From contig CAIIXF020000006.1 in the NCBI GenBank assembly GCA_903813345.2, positions 6,686,989 to 6,750,988 on the forward strand: a stretch of DNA of 64,000 bases, written 5' to 3'. This stretch comes from Owenia fusiformis (Eukaryota > Annelida > Polychaeta > Sabellida > Oweniidae). A program made the position numbers and the translations under genes. Positions 13,095 to 26,389 of this stretch are shown piece by piece. Every line of letters begins with the position of its first letter. Within the stretch, counting starts at the first letter, position 1. The notes below the pieces were generated by a model. It saw nothing but the letters and a program-made list of their open reading frames with translations. It was not told where the DNA came from and did not search any database.

Positions 13095-16000
13095 TACCGC
13101 TGGACACCAAAATTTACCTGAACCACATGGCATCGTTGTTTTTACCTTATGAGCACGGCCCTTTGAAGTTTTCATTAGAAAAAGAATCAGCAGAAAAAGG
13201 AGAGGTAGACAATGCTAGAGGCTTGTTTTATACAGTTGGTAAGTTATCCTTCCTTAAATTGAATAAGATACTAATGATTCAACATTAGAGGTCTTATATA
13301 TGGGACTTCTTATATAACTTTACATACTTTGTAAATTAAAAAAAGTATATGGTGCTTTCTCTGTATTATCATACCAAACTTTCAAGCATAACCTATATGT
13401 AAACTTTGAGCAAATTGTGAAAACGAGTTTACTTAATAGAAAGAGTTGAATAGAGAGACTCACAAAATCATTACTTTTTACATCCGTTAGAAATGAGGTT
13501 TAAAAAGATTTCAGTATTTTTCTATTTTTTCACTTCATTCCAGGTGGTGATTTTATTCACGTTGTTGACATAAGAGATCCAAGATCCCCCCAGATATTGT
13601 TTTACATGAAAAAAGCGAACGCCGGTTTTACAGACGTAGGTGTTTGCGGGGATTACGTTGTAGCGACAAGCGACAATGCCACGCATCCTCTTAATGGCCG
13701 ACTTTATATCTTCTTAGCGTATGATTTTGACACTCAGAGTTTGGAATTGGTTAATACATTGACAGGTACATGTATACGGATAGAACTTACACAGTTTGTG
13801 GCAAGTGATCTACCAATTGACCTTTATTGACCCGAATGACTTTAACAAGGCTTTTTGTAATAACAAAGTACTTCAAAGAATTATACTGTCCCTCAGTTAA
13901 CTAAAATTATTTTAATTTTATGGTCTAAACCACATTTGGAATAATTTTACTAATTTTCAAATTTTGCTCGACGATAAAATTAGCAAATATTTTCAGTTGG
14001 ATCACTTCCCGACATGGTGGCGTTTACAAGTGATTGTAAGAAGGCTGTTATCGCCATCGAGGGAGAGAGGCGAGAGATAAACGGACAAGCCGTGGATCCT
14101 GAGGGAGAGATAGCAATCGTTGAATTCATCCCTGGACTCCCGCTGTCTTTTAAAATTACAAATTTGAATTTTAAAGCCTTCAATTCAATGTAAGTGAAGT
14201 TGTGCTAAATAAGTGTAAATCAAAGTTGTTTTAACAGAAAATTGCACACAGAATACAAAGATGCGACGAGATTTCAAAGCTATTTCGCAAATCCTCCAGC
14301 AAACATATTTCATGTATTAATTTTTCAATATTTTTTTAAAAACATTAGTGATTTAGCTAATATTTTCTAGAACGTGACCCAAATGACTCAAAATATTTAA
14401 ATGATGTGTTTAGGGCGGCAGCTTACATGAGGAGGGGTGTCCGAAAGATTTTCCCAAACAATACATTCTCAGAGGACTTGGAACCAGAGTATGTGACCAT
14501 TAGCGATGATGACAGGACTGCTTATGTTGTTCTTCAGGTTTGTACAGGAAATACGTCATCAATGCCGCTTGTGTTGTGTATGTATTTATAAATTATTTCC
14601 ACTTGACACATTTCAACTGAATGAAAGTGTCGCTCTGTGAACATTCTGATTAAAAAACCTATTCACTAAAATTCACTTTTTACAGGGTGTCCCAAAGTAT
14701 GGGACCCCCACCTCTAGGCAGACATACCCAATGCCTCCATAGTGTGTGTTATAGATCACTTTAAAGCTTTTCCAAAGTTACATTGATTTACATAGTGTTT
14801 GGCCAAAATTAAAGTTCAGTTCAGCATCCTGGAAACAGCTTTGAGCTGAACGTGAGCGAAAATATGTCTGTTGTCGTCAAAGAGAGGATGGATAGTGAGT
14901 TGGAAAAGATGACGATGAACGCAAATACTCCGAGGAAACTCTTTTAAAATACCTTTTGTGAGGATTGAAAAAGGCTACTCCTCTATTCTAAGTGTGTACC
15001 CATGGAAGAGGGAGACACATTGGCTATTAATTTGGTGTAAAACTGAACTTTAATTTTGGCCAAACACTACATTTTGAAATGCCTAACTTTTTCATATTTT
15101 TGAGTTGAACCATGATACTTGGCAAATCAATGTAACTCTGGATACGCTTTAAATGACAAATGACACATACTATGGAGACATCGGTATATGTCTGCTTGGA
15201 GGCATACTTCCGGGACACCCTGTACATAAAGGTTTGCCGCTAGATTTTAATTGGATATATACATAACTCTAATTCAAACAAATGAAATCCTATCTCGAGG
15301 GCTGATGTTAGAGTCATCCATCCTTCGGTACAAGTAAATATGACTTTGATGATTTAGTTGTATGAGTGTTTGTATTTACAAAAGGTCATTCTTTCTTCTA
15401 GAATGTAACATTTAATAGCGCATTATATGTAAAAAAGATCTTACACTGTATTAGATGTAAAAAGCTATGCTACGTTGCATTGACAGGAAAACAATGCAAT
15501 GGTAAAGGTTGATCTAACAAGTGACAAGATCATTGATATATTTCCACTTGGAACAAAGGATTGGTCTGCTCTTAAACTTGATCCGAGTGATCGAGATGGA
15601 GGTGAGAAGCCACTTAAACATTATAAACATAACAAACATATAGTAGTTGGGTGGAAGAGAAAACTGTTAGTATAAATGTGGAAAATTAAAGAAATAAAAA
15701 ATATAAATACAGAAATTGGAAACGTTTACGTGTGAGATCAAAGGTAAAACAGCTTTGTCTCATGGAATGAAATCGTCATTATTTCTTTTTAAATCTTAAC
15801 GTCCACGCAAAATCAAATTATTTTTTCTTATCAAAAGGTATCAATCTAGCATCTTATCCAATAAGAGGTATCTACAACCCAGATTCTATCAAATTTATGA
15901 ACATTAATGGCGAAGACTATATCATCACAGCCAACGAAGGAGATGAGAAAGAATATGAATTCTCAAATAGCGAGCCCTGGTCAGAATCGACAGAGGGTTC

Positions 16001-18043
16001 CAAATTAGGTAAGAGATGTAGTTGGAAAGCCGTTACGCCCTATCTGCTGGATATAAAATGGTAAGACTGATCATACAAAAGATTGTTTGCTGTGTGATAA
16101 TTAACGCCATGCATTTTAAGTTAGAAATATATAATAGAAATAATGCATTATGTTACAAACTGTAGTTTGTTACAGATGCCTAACTCCAACTGCCGAACGC
16201 CGAACACCTTACACAAAAATGTTGGAGACTATAACAATATATCAGTACATTGGTGACATAATGATGACCGTCGTGCTCTGAAACAACAAAGACTAGTCAT
16301 ATTATAATAAAAAAAAAGTTCCCATTTTGCTGAATTCAATGCCATAGAACGAGACAAAAAGAACATTTGTGAAGAGGAATAAAGTTACAAAACCAATGAA
16401 TCAAATCCCATTTTACAAATATGTTATTACATACTGAAACTTGACTCTTATGTATGTATTGCAGGTAGACTGCTCTCAAATGACGTGTCTGATGAGTTAA
16501 AATCTCTCCTAATGGACGAGACTAAACTTGGTAATTATAAGGATCATTTTATTAATGCTGAACACAAATTCACATAAACTACCCCATAGTCGTCTCAATT
16601 TTTATTTAACTTTATATCTATTTATAAGTACAGTACAGACTGATATATGGCAATAGATGGCATATGATTTAATAGGACAAAGAGATGGTTTTGTAATTCC
16701 GATTCTAAATAATTCCAATGTTTGTCATTTGCAATGATGTTAAACTCACATTGCACCACTAGACCTCGGTAGAGAATACAAGTCACAGTTTGAAAAACAC
16801 CTCTAAGAAAGGAACCTGGGAATATGTGAAACCAAATTGAATACCAATTTTTGATTTTAAATGAAAAAGGGGGAATTTTCGAACCTTTCAAAGTATGGGA
16901 AAATAGGGTTTATATCCATGTCTATTGATTTTGAGAGTTCTCTGATGATTCAAAACATGAACGGAATTTGTGTTCACCCTCAAACCACACTCCTTTTACA
17001 GGGAGGATGCCCTTCAGTACGACTGAACAAGATTTATCACAAGATGGCGGGAAACTTTTGGACTTCCTCACTTATGGAGGGCGTAGTTTCTCTCTCTTCC
17101 GAGCTTCAGATATGTCCCAAGCATACGATAGTGGAGATAAATTCGAACAGGAAATCAAAAGATCGTTTCCAGATTATTTTAATGCTGCGATGAAAATTGG
17201 AATACCACAGATTGCGGGTTAGTTTACTGTTTATATGACGTGGTGCCTTTTTGAAAATTTTGAAGATAGCACAAATGTCCACTCCCTTTCCATTGTTCTT
17301 CCTTTAAGGGACCAGAGCCAGAGGGTATAGCTGCAGGGAGGATTGGCAACAAAACAGTAATATTTGTTACAATGGAGAGACCGGGAATGACGGCCATATT
17401 CTCCATCGGGAGCAGGGGCAGACTTAAACCAAAGTTCGAGAGCATTCACAATGGGGCTGGCTGCAATCCAACCAAGAAGGTGGAAGAACTATACAGAGAC
17501 AGAGAAATTCAGTATGGTAGTGCAGAGACTGGAGTGTAAGTAAAATGTACAAAACATATAATGTTTTGCCCCCGGATGATCTATTTTTCAAGCGCTTGTA
17601 CTTATAGCCCAAAGTACACCAAGGAGGCAAAGTCCCAAGTGACATTGAGTCTAGTGTAGTCCAAATAAGTCCCAACAAAACCCTCAAATGTGACTTCGTT
17701 TATTTGCCTCTTGAGGTCCTACCCCGGGTCCTACTAAGATCACCACGTGCAAAGTCAATTTAATTGAGCCCCGACCCCAAATTAGACTCATACAATATAA
17801 TATCAAGAGAGTCGACCATTCTAGCTAATATTTATCTTTCCATCACGCGTGTCCATGAGAATCGAAAGGGTATTCGAAATACATGAAATATTATTCTTAA
17901 ATTTCAGATTCATTCCAAAAACTGACAGTCCAAATGGTAAAGACCTTTTCATAGTCGTGGGAACATTTACCAGCACGGTATCTATCTATGAAGTCAAAAA
18001 CAATAGGGGGAGAAAGAGGTATCGTCCGAGATACTGTCAATAA
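13095..18043 (+). CDS. msp130: MSP130-like (choice-of-anchor I) biomineralisation glycoprotein, 5' end missing
   Basis: Exons: about 13095-13238, 13544-13765, 13997-14189, 14414-14537, 15487-15601, 15838-16008, 16465-16530, 17002-17217, 17316-17535, 17908-18043. Junction phases agree, except the choice noted for exon nine. The joined protein of about 535 residues shows the family's blade signatures in order. These are GDFIHVVDIRDPRSP, VGSLPDMVAFTSD, DPEGEIAIVEF, EPEYVTISDDDRTAYVVLQ, ENNAMVKVDL, DRDGGINLASYPIRGIYNPD, YIITANEGDEKEY, GGRSFSLF, EPEGIAAGRIGN and GTFTSTVSIYEV. MSP130 is a secreted or GPI-linked glycoprotein of skeleton-forming cells in sea urchins and also occurs in molluscs. The first exon with the signal peptide was not found. 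The C-terminus (RGRKRYRPRYCQ) is basic, with no GPI-type hydrophobic tail. Confidence 0.85.
14683..15222. mobile_element. 540-bp inverted-repeat transposon with TA target site, in an MSP130-like intron
   Basis: It starts CAGGGTGTCCCAAAGTATG and ends with the complement CATACTTCCGGGACACCCTG, and is flanked by TA on each side (14681-82, 15223-24). The long terminal inverted repeats extend inward about 140-190 bp at roughly 80 percent identity. The interior has no transposase coding. TA duplication and hairpin form fit a non-autonomous Tc1/mariner-like MITE. It lies in the intron after the fourth recognised exon. Confidence 0.8.
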
Positions 18044-20708
18044 AAGGGAACAACTCGACAATAAACGAATTATAAAACAAATTCGACAATACAAAACAAC
18101 AAAAGATATCGTAGATCACAATGAAATAGCAGTGCGCGTCACGCCATTTATTTTGTATGGACTTATCCACTCAGATATGTATAAACGGGGAAATTAAGTA
18201 GATATCAGCAAGAAATGAAACCTTTAGGATCACAAATGGCACTTACAAAGACACCCTAATGACAGAAAAACCTACGAAAACTAGTCCGCTTGAAACACTC
18301 AATGGTGTTTCATCATCAGTACATCTTTCAACTGTGTGTATTCTCATAAAACATGCTGAAACTCTAATGTCAACATCGGCATCCGCTCTCGATCTCCAGT
18401 CGTCCTCCTCGGGCAATGGCTTGTGGTGCTAAACAAAAATTTCAAAAAGGCTTTAGTTAAGCTTTAATGTCCTGTTTAAGAACCTCTATTCCAACTTTCA
18501 AAAATGGATTCTAGCAATACTATCCCACGTGAATCTACTTGTTGAGACTCAATCAACTTGAGTTCTCAGAAAATGAGGATATCAGCAAGGGTGCATTGAA
18601 TGTACTTGGTGTTATACCTGATGGTATCCCGACGCTAAGTCCTTTTTTAAAATAATACGAGTGAAACCTGTATGAAACCTGTACGCAGGTTATATACAGG
18701 TTTGGTGTACTGTACTAAACCTGTATGAAACCTGTATCTAGGATATATACAGGTTTGGTACACACGGGTGAAACCTGCATGAAACCTGTATACAGGATAT
18801 ACGCAGGTTTGATACGTGCCGTATGAAACCTGTATGAAACCTGTAAGCAGGTTTCAAGGGTTTGATACACATTTTTTGCTGTGTAATACTCTTTATTTCT
18901 TATAAACCATAAATAAATTTACATATTAATCACGGCGTAATCGCCCAGAAAGGACGTTTCTACTGCCGCTTTAAGTGAATTTAAATTACAATATAATTAC
19001 ATTTTGTCATAGTTATAGTATTAGGAAGATATAGATTTAAATAGAATCTGTCTGTCTGTACCCCCGTTGGTGCCCTGAATTTGAATTACTGTTATCGCAT
19101 GTTTAATTGTGTTTAATGAAATTTAAAACTGCCTTAAACATTTGGTATTTGTTTTCATTTGTCAGATCCTTGTCGCCAAAAAGTAGGAAATTTTCTTGTT
19201 TTTTAATGTTTTGTATTTTATTTGACGCATTGGTCAATGGTGTATGTCCCCATGTTGAGTCAATACACCCTTGCCAAAATCCTTATTTTATCAGAAGAAC
19301 TCAAGTTGATTGAGTCTCAACAAGTAGATTCATGTGGGGTAGTATTGCTAGAATCCATTTTCAAAAGTAAGAATCGGGGTTCTTAAACAGGACATTGGGC
19401 TTGTTTTTCGGACCTTTTTGTTGGCACTATTCAGGGCTTGGTAAAGTGTGGGAGGGTCATTCAAAAATTGACTATCATTGTCAAACTTGTTTTTACATAT
19501 GTTATAACAGAGTTTGTTTGTTTAGAATATATGTTTTTATCTTAAACTATAAATCAATACGTAGTTTTATATAGTCGTTAGAAAGTTACAAAGTCCACAG
19601 CGAGCTGTAAACTCGAGAAGTAACACATAAAATTACGACTCACAATCTTCACTTGTCTGTTAAGGTGAGTTATATTCTTGTTTTATAAAACTTTATATTA
19701 CATATTGGAACTACTATAAACAATGTCTTGGGTACATCGAAAACCTGTAAAAGTGAAATTCAAATTCAAACATGTTGAAAATATGTTGAAAATTAAAGGC
19801 AGAATCTGCAATATACAGTTGACAAAATTGCAAGCAATCCATAATTACCAACTGCCCGTGCTCTATAACATTTCAATCATAGTGTCTCAAAACAATTTGT
19901 ACTATATCTAAAATAATCAAAACGATCTATGACTACATTCTGCATTAAAAAGTATCATAACGGTTTGTATACATTTGAATTTTCCTGTGATAAATTAACT
20001 ATAATATTTGACATGATCACAACTATCTGTACTACTGTATTTATTTGGCATTGTTTTTAAGATGCAGATACGTGTGCGTTCTTTAAAATGATAATTTTAT
20101 ATCGATATTTATATAAACACAATGTTAATATCTATAAGTTATCGAGAACACTGTTGTAAAAAGGATTTAGAAGAGGGAACAAAACCTTTATATACCGGTG
20201 TGAAAGAAATGATGGTCCCCCAGGGATTATGGTCCCCTTTCTTAACGGCCCTTACTGGCCCTGATTGCGTATACGATAATGAGTGAAAGAGTTGTATTTA
20301 GGTCACCATATAAATCAATGGAGAGGACCATAATTTGATAGGACCTCCTACCCTTTAACACCGGTATATCAAAACAATTTTGATAAATATCTACAAGGAC
20401 AATTTTTTCGTTTTTTCTTAATCATTCTTTAATTGTAACAAAAATGGCTTAGCATAAAGGATTAGCATAAACAGGATCTTACATATAGCAACAAATTAAA
20501 AACGCATGCTTCTTCGTTAAATATAACGATATTTATCTGTTTAACGATTATAACATTGTAGATAAAATGTGCTTTAATAATTAATATATCTGATAACATT
20601 CTTCGTTTAACAATTATTCACCAAAGCAAGTGAATTTTTCACAAATCATAAATATTACCCTTTTTGAGAAATCCAACAATTACTGATTCTGTGCACATGT
20701 GTAGTGTA
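18044..20708. other. Non-coding stretch after the MSP130-like gene
   Basis: No convincing coding sequence was found. The only structure is the inverted-repeat bracket at 18,466-19,396, described separately. The rest is AT-rich single-copy-looking sequence. Short open frames here have no domain signature and lack splice context. Confidence 0.5.
18466..19396. mobile_element. 931-bp element with about 100-bp inverted termini and internal tandem repeats
   Basis: The left terminus 18466-18565 (AATGTCCTGTTTAAGAACC...) matches the reverse complement of 19296-19396 over about 100 bp with roughly 90 percent identity. Near the left arm the interior holds about four copies of a 50-60 bp unit rich in GAAACCTGTATGAAACCTGT and its complement (18,655-18,875). 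No transposase coding is visible and no clean target-site duplication was found, so the true ends could be further out. Confidence 0.7.
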
Positions 20709-20710
20709 TA

Positions 20711-21047
20711 CAGGGTGTCCCAAAAATAACAGGCTACGCCAGATGTTATCATTTCGTTAATACTGCACTGATTCTGTTCAAATTTTCACGGAAGATACGT
20801 TTATCTATCGGGACTAGCATTGCATGTAAACAACAATGCCCTAGTTATGTTGCTGTTGAGTCAGTATCCATACTCAAACAAAATTTCACCGGGCATTGCG
20901 ATTTCACGTTACCATAACATCCATAACTTTAACAGAAATTAAAACTTTGTACTAATCCCAATAGATACATGAAGTTATGTTATAAAAATTGGTAGGTGCA
21001 AAATTATCAAATGCCAGTTACAGTCCTGTTACTTTTGGAACATCGTG
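20711..21047. mobile_element. 337-bp TA-flanked MITE with CAGGGTGTCCC-type end
   Basis: The left end CAGGGTGTCCCAAAAATAACAGG pairs imperfectly with the right end, whose complement reads CACGATGTTCCAAAAGTAAC. TA lies on both sides (20709-10, 21048-49). The left terminus matches that of the element at 14,683, so the two probably belong to one Tc1/mariner-like non-autonomous family. This copy has diverged more. Confidence 0.65.
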
Positions 21048-21172
21048 TACATGTACGAGGTGTCAGTTTTATTTCCAAAACTGCACATTTTTTAGTAATG
21101 CAGAAAAGAAAAAATGTTACCAAATCGTGACAGAAAGAATAAATTTGCTTCGTGTATCAAGAACAATAGAAT

Positions 21173-21693
21173 CACACTGGAATAGCCTGACAACGGTAAA
21201 GTCAGATACCGTTGTCACAAATGGCGGACATAACCGTCGCTTCAACTGTTTAAACACTTGGTCCTCATTTCATGGGATTTTATCGTCGCTAATTCTGTGC
21301 ATGTATTAAGCTGTTGTGATGATGTTTCATATGAAATCCCAATTTCGATCAAATTGGGTCGTGAATCGCCACAATATAGCGTCCTCGATATCGTCAATGA
21401 CAACGGAATCTGAATTTGAGTAATTTAGAAAGACAACGGCATATGGTAATTACAGTGTCCGTTGTCCCGTATCTCATTTTGATCGGTTAAATTAAAGACT
21501 TTATTTTGATGGTAGAACATTATTAACTGTACAATGAGTATTAAGACATTTTGATTGATTGTTGTTCCAGAGGAATTTAGTCTAGGTGCTCCATTAAACA
21601 TACAGTTCATGAAAATCTAATTGAAGCCACGGTTGTGTCCGCCATTTGTGACAACGGTATCTGACTCTATCGTTGTCAGGCTATTCCGGTGTG
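21173..21693. mobile_element. 521-bp MITE with CACACTGG termini and 5-bp target duplication
   Basis: The left end CACACTGGAATAGCCTGAC matches the complement of the right end (CACACCGGAATAGCCTGAC). The inverted repeat continues for about 75 bp, including TCAGATACCGTTGTCACAAA. AGAAT is present immediately on both sides (21168-72 and 21694-98). There is no transposase. The 5-bp duplication and CACACTG start recall Transib/RAG-like ends, but a different superfamily is possible. Confidence 0.75.
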
Positions 21694-21698
21694 AGAAT

Positions 21699-24600
21699 AT
21701 AAATAACATAGATTATGAGATATGTGAAGATACGTTGATTACTGATTAGGTCGAAGAATTTACCGGCAAAACATGGCAACTATTATTGATCCTACTCATT
21801 TTAGCCTAAAATTAAATATGTACATTGCAGGATCACAATGATTCTAAAAACACATATTTAAGACATGAATGAATAAAGATTGATCAAACATCGAACAAAT
21901 GAACAATTTTCACTGCATTTTACAAAAGTTACATAGCTAGCAAACACATCAATGAATTTTTGAAACAGGCAATTAACGATTAATAGTAGCGTCACACATA
22001 AAGCAAATAAGAATCTTTAATTATTTCTAGTTTTTTAATATTAACTACTTGTTTGCCGCTCCATTCAATTGTTATCTTATTATTTGACCTAACCACCTGT
22101 ATGAGTTAAAGGAATTCGCCTGACTATTGTCATAAACTTGTAAATTAACATTGACCGTTGTTAAAAAGTAAGATAACGTTATCTTAAAGGAGGGACACAA
22201 TATGTGTTCATGTGTAAGATATTGGTGTTTGACCAAAAATGAGGGTTGGACTGCAATTGATGTATATCTATGTCAAGTAAACAATTACTGTAAATTCCCT
22301 CTATTTATATTAAATCTAAAGGAACAATAAAAAGGAAGTTTGGGAAAATCATTGTTTTACAGTATCGATCGAATGTGGTCTTGGCTCAGGACCTTGCAAA
22401 ATTCTGAATTATTTCCTGTTTGGATAAAATAATATCCCTATATTTTCATGAATAATTGCGATACATCAGAAATTAGCACGATCGAGATAAATGCAAAAAA
22501 AGTATACGAAATATGCTTTAACACAGCGATGCATATTGATGAACTGAAAAGAGGCGGTTGTACTTTGCTTACAAGGGAAGTAAGTTAATGTATTGTCTCT
22601 GGTCTGTCTACAATGTTGATGTACAGGGTAATACAAAAACATGTCACTCCCGGGATGTCACTCAGATCTGATTACTAGTACATTCGGAAATTAACAAATG
22701 CAACCTGATAATACCAACTAATAAGCCTGCAATACTGCGATATACGAATATATTAGAACCTGATATCGTATACTATTATATACTGACATCGCAGATATTA
22801 AATTGTTCTCCGACAATCTTAGTTCTAATATATTGCAGAATTATATATACAAAGCCAATCTGTACTGCGAAATTCAATATGTACATTGACTCATGTCAGC
22901 TGTGAGATCAGTAATATACATTCTATTATAACCATAACATGGATTAATACAAATGAAGTAGAGGGACTTGATCACACCATATATATAGAAATTGGTAAGT
23001 TAATCCCCGAGGATATGTTTCATTTTTGTAGGAACATAGTTTATTAAGATGGAGGGAGGCTTCTTATTCTGGAGTTTAACGCCGATTTAGTCACTCGAAC
23101 AGTGCCACATATTTATGCAAAGAGGTTCTCCTTGGTCTCAATCCGTCTCGAAATAATATAGCGCTCTTATAATAAGATTTTCCAAAATAAGGTAGATAGA
23201 TTAGAAAGGGAATCTCTGAATTAATATATTTTTCTACTGATGTGAAGCATAAGCCTGGGTCTGAAAATTATGGAATACATACATTAAGGTATACGTACTA
23301 TGCTGTTATCCGTTCATGTAATAATAATGAATTCGAAAAATCATCTATGAATCATACAGTACGCTAGCTTTTTATCAGTGTAGGTTACATTGATTAATCA
23401 TGTTAATTTATAATAAAAAGTGAAATTTTATTTATTACACCAATTAATGTCCAAGTTCAAAACATTTATAGCATTCGTGTTATCGTTAGCACTCTGGGAT
23501 TTCAATGTCGCAGTTCAAATCATAGCACTCACTTTTAATCAGATTTTAAATTGTTGGCAAAAAATTAAAAATGTAAAACTCCCACATGTGACTTATAACA
23601 GATCTCAAAACAGAAGTGAAATATTTCAAGTACTTGCTTTTATAGATACCCCTGAGAAAAATATACACGACCACACTAGTCCCTATCAACATAACAATTC
23701 GAGAGATTTAAGTCAGTGACATTAAATTTTTCTTCTAGTTTTAAACGTATTTACCAAATTGTTTGTTACAAGTTAATTTAATAGTGTTAATTCATTAAAT
23801 AAATCATTAAATTACATTGGCTTTTTACAATCGAAGTTTGATTTATTTTTTAACCTTTTGATAAGTGTGAGCACTCCTTGGATAGATGTTTACCCGAATT
23901 GTTCAATTTATAGCTACATTTTATTTTAGTTTCGATTTAAAAGAGCCAAAGATCAAATTGAACGTGTGGATCGAGTGTAGCTAAACCACAATTTATAATT
24001 CAAAGATCGTGATCTATAATTTAAATGCGTTTAAGTGCTTCCTGAAGAGAAAGCATAAACTCAAACTGAGGCCTAGAATTTTTTTTAATTACTGCGCTGC
24101 TACGGCGATGGAAATGTCTAAGAGCACGTCAAGATCGCCATACGCGCGGTGAAATTGTGGTGGAAACGTCAGATCAGACATGGTGCTGCGGTCTACATGG
24201 TCACCAATGATCAATGAATCACGGCATGTTTAATTCTGCGATCTGACATGGCACGCTGTGAGAACGCAGTGTGTATAATCGCACAGGTCGCGGCAAGAAC
24301 GTGGCTTTTTTCAAAATTGGGGATATTTACTTGCGATGTGCTGACGTTTGCCCAACTTTGCCGACGACCTTGTGAATTTTCTGGTCACCGCATGGACGCA
24401 GTAGAGCAATAAGGACGCCAATGGGGCCTTAAATCAGAATTCTTTGAAATAATGTTCTATTTCCAAAACGTTTTTAGGACAACAAACGTGTTTTCAGAGT
24501 TAATCTCATCCGAAATCGTACACAAAATTCATTCGATATCGATAAAACTTCGATTTCAGCCAAACCAAAAAATTGGATTCAAAATATTTTGCCATGTGAC

Positions 24601-26389
24601 CCAATGACGTTCCGATTGGAAAGAAAACTACGAATAAATCTTCAAACATTTCCGTAACTCAAAAGAAATGTGAAGAAAACGGCTTCGCTAAGGACGAGTC
24701 TAACTCAGATGGATACATGATATTCACCATCGATAAAACGAATTTAGTGGTTATTTACAGTGCATTTCCCCATACAATTAGTTTCACCCCCGCTTGAGTT
24801 TCCTCATTGTCTAAAGAAGTGCCAGTTTTAAAAATTAAGTCCGCACGCGGATGGATTGGAGTCAAAATATTGTTAATTGTGACAATTGTTTCTTGAACTT
24901 ATTCTCAACTCGTCTTTCAGGCGATCATCCGAGAGAATTTGTATTGTAAAGTAGTTTCACTGTAAATGTTACACGAACACATCATCTGTTTTCACTAGTT
25001 AGATATTAGCTTGACAATCAACTTATTAGGCGTCTCCCATTTAGGATTACAATGTTAAGTACCCAGTCCGATTGAGGAAGTCTGAACATGTAGTTAACTA
25101 CTACAACCAGTCTTAATCTATGAAATATGTTTCAGAGTCATTCGTGATAACCCAAACATAGAGGTCTAACTGGAGGAGGATGTGACCATAGCGAGGGTGA
25201 CCTCAAAGGTCACACCTTGCAAGAAAATGATCATGGCGAGAAAAACCAAAACAAGAATTTGGAGGTTAGTGTTTGAGTTTGATTAATAGTTGTTTTGTAA
25301 GGCCGTAGTGTCAAAAAGAATTGGAAGGTATCAATAATAACAAAATGTCTCTCGAAACATCCATCACAATTAATAATAAAACGAAAGCACATTTTGTATT
25401 GTGCTGGACTTTTTAATTTAAATGTGTATTGAATTAATAATGTTCTCATGAACAGTAATCATCCCGCCAAGACATAATTCATTAGATGTCATAACTTACA
25501 AAATCAGAAAAACAAAACTATCCTGAACAAAATTGACCCACTGGGTATGGGTAAACTCTAGACAGTCTGCAAAAATAACATGGTAGACAGTATGCACTAT
25601 TCTAAACTCATCCTATCTACCAAGGTTAATCGATACTAATAATATTACTTGGCTTCTTAAAAGTGAGAGACGGCTTGACATTGTACGATGTTGTACGAAT
25701 GGGCTCTGCATACTTTTGACATTCTGACTCTTACGTTATACTGGATATTTATATCGTATTATCTCATTTGGAGGAGCTGTGTTGTTTACATAGATTAACG
25801 TCTCCATTAAGATTTATGATTTATCAAAATCAAATTATGATAGTAATAATCATTTTAAATAGGTTAATTCTCGACACCAGGGACTGCTCTATTTCGTCAT
25901 CACAATTTTCATCATTTTCCAAACCTCATCCAAAGCCTTCCATTATATGTGGTATTCTTAATTTAGAAATGCCTTACCTAGAGAAAATAGGGAGCGTAAG
26001 AAATGCGATAACTCATTGGAGGATCTTTACCATTTTATTATGGGTTGTGATAATTATGTTGATATCAGAAAGATGATGATTGAAAATTTAATTAAAGAAA
26101 AATCCTGCATTTAAGAAACTTTCAAGCGAGGTTTTATATAACATTAATTTAGGCATGGAGTTCCCAATGGAAAAATGGGATAATGTCTTGGATTGTCTCA
26201 ATTGTGTACCAAAGAAGATTTCTGGCTGATTTATCAATGTATCCATTGTTATTTTGGGTCTTAGTATGCTCATGTGTACATGTATAATTCATGACATTGT
26301 AATTGTTTAATTAGCATAAGGTATGGCGTAAGATTGTTTTAATTGTCAAAATATTCTTCAGTATTGGAGGCTAAATAAATATATGGCCA
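21699..26389. other. Gene-poor AT-rich stretch
   Basis: No gene could be supported. A GC-richer block at about 24,085-24,430 stands out from the surrounding AT-rich DNA and has CpG-containing words such as 'gcgcgg' and 'gtcgcggc', but no open frame or known repeat signature. A degenerate LINE 3' fragment occupies about 25,760-26,290. The remainder shows nothing recognisable. Confidence 0.5.
25760..26290 (+). pseudogene. Probable LINE 3'-terminal remnant
   Basis: A broken frame at about 25,990-26,110 reads CDNSLEDLYHFIMGCDNYVDIR. This resembles the Cys/His-containing C-terminal region of LINE polyproteins, where a CD..ED..HF...C..Y...R pattern is common. Stops and frameshifts interrupt it on both sides. 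Identification rests on this one motif, so the class is uncertain. Confidence 0.4.
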
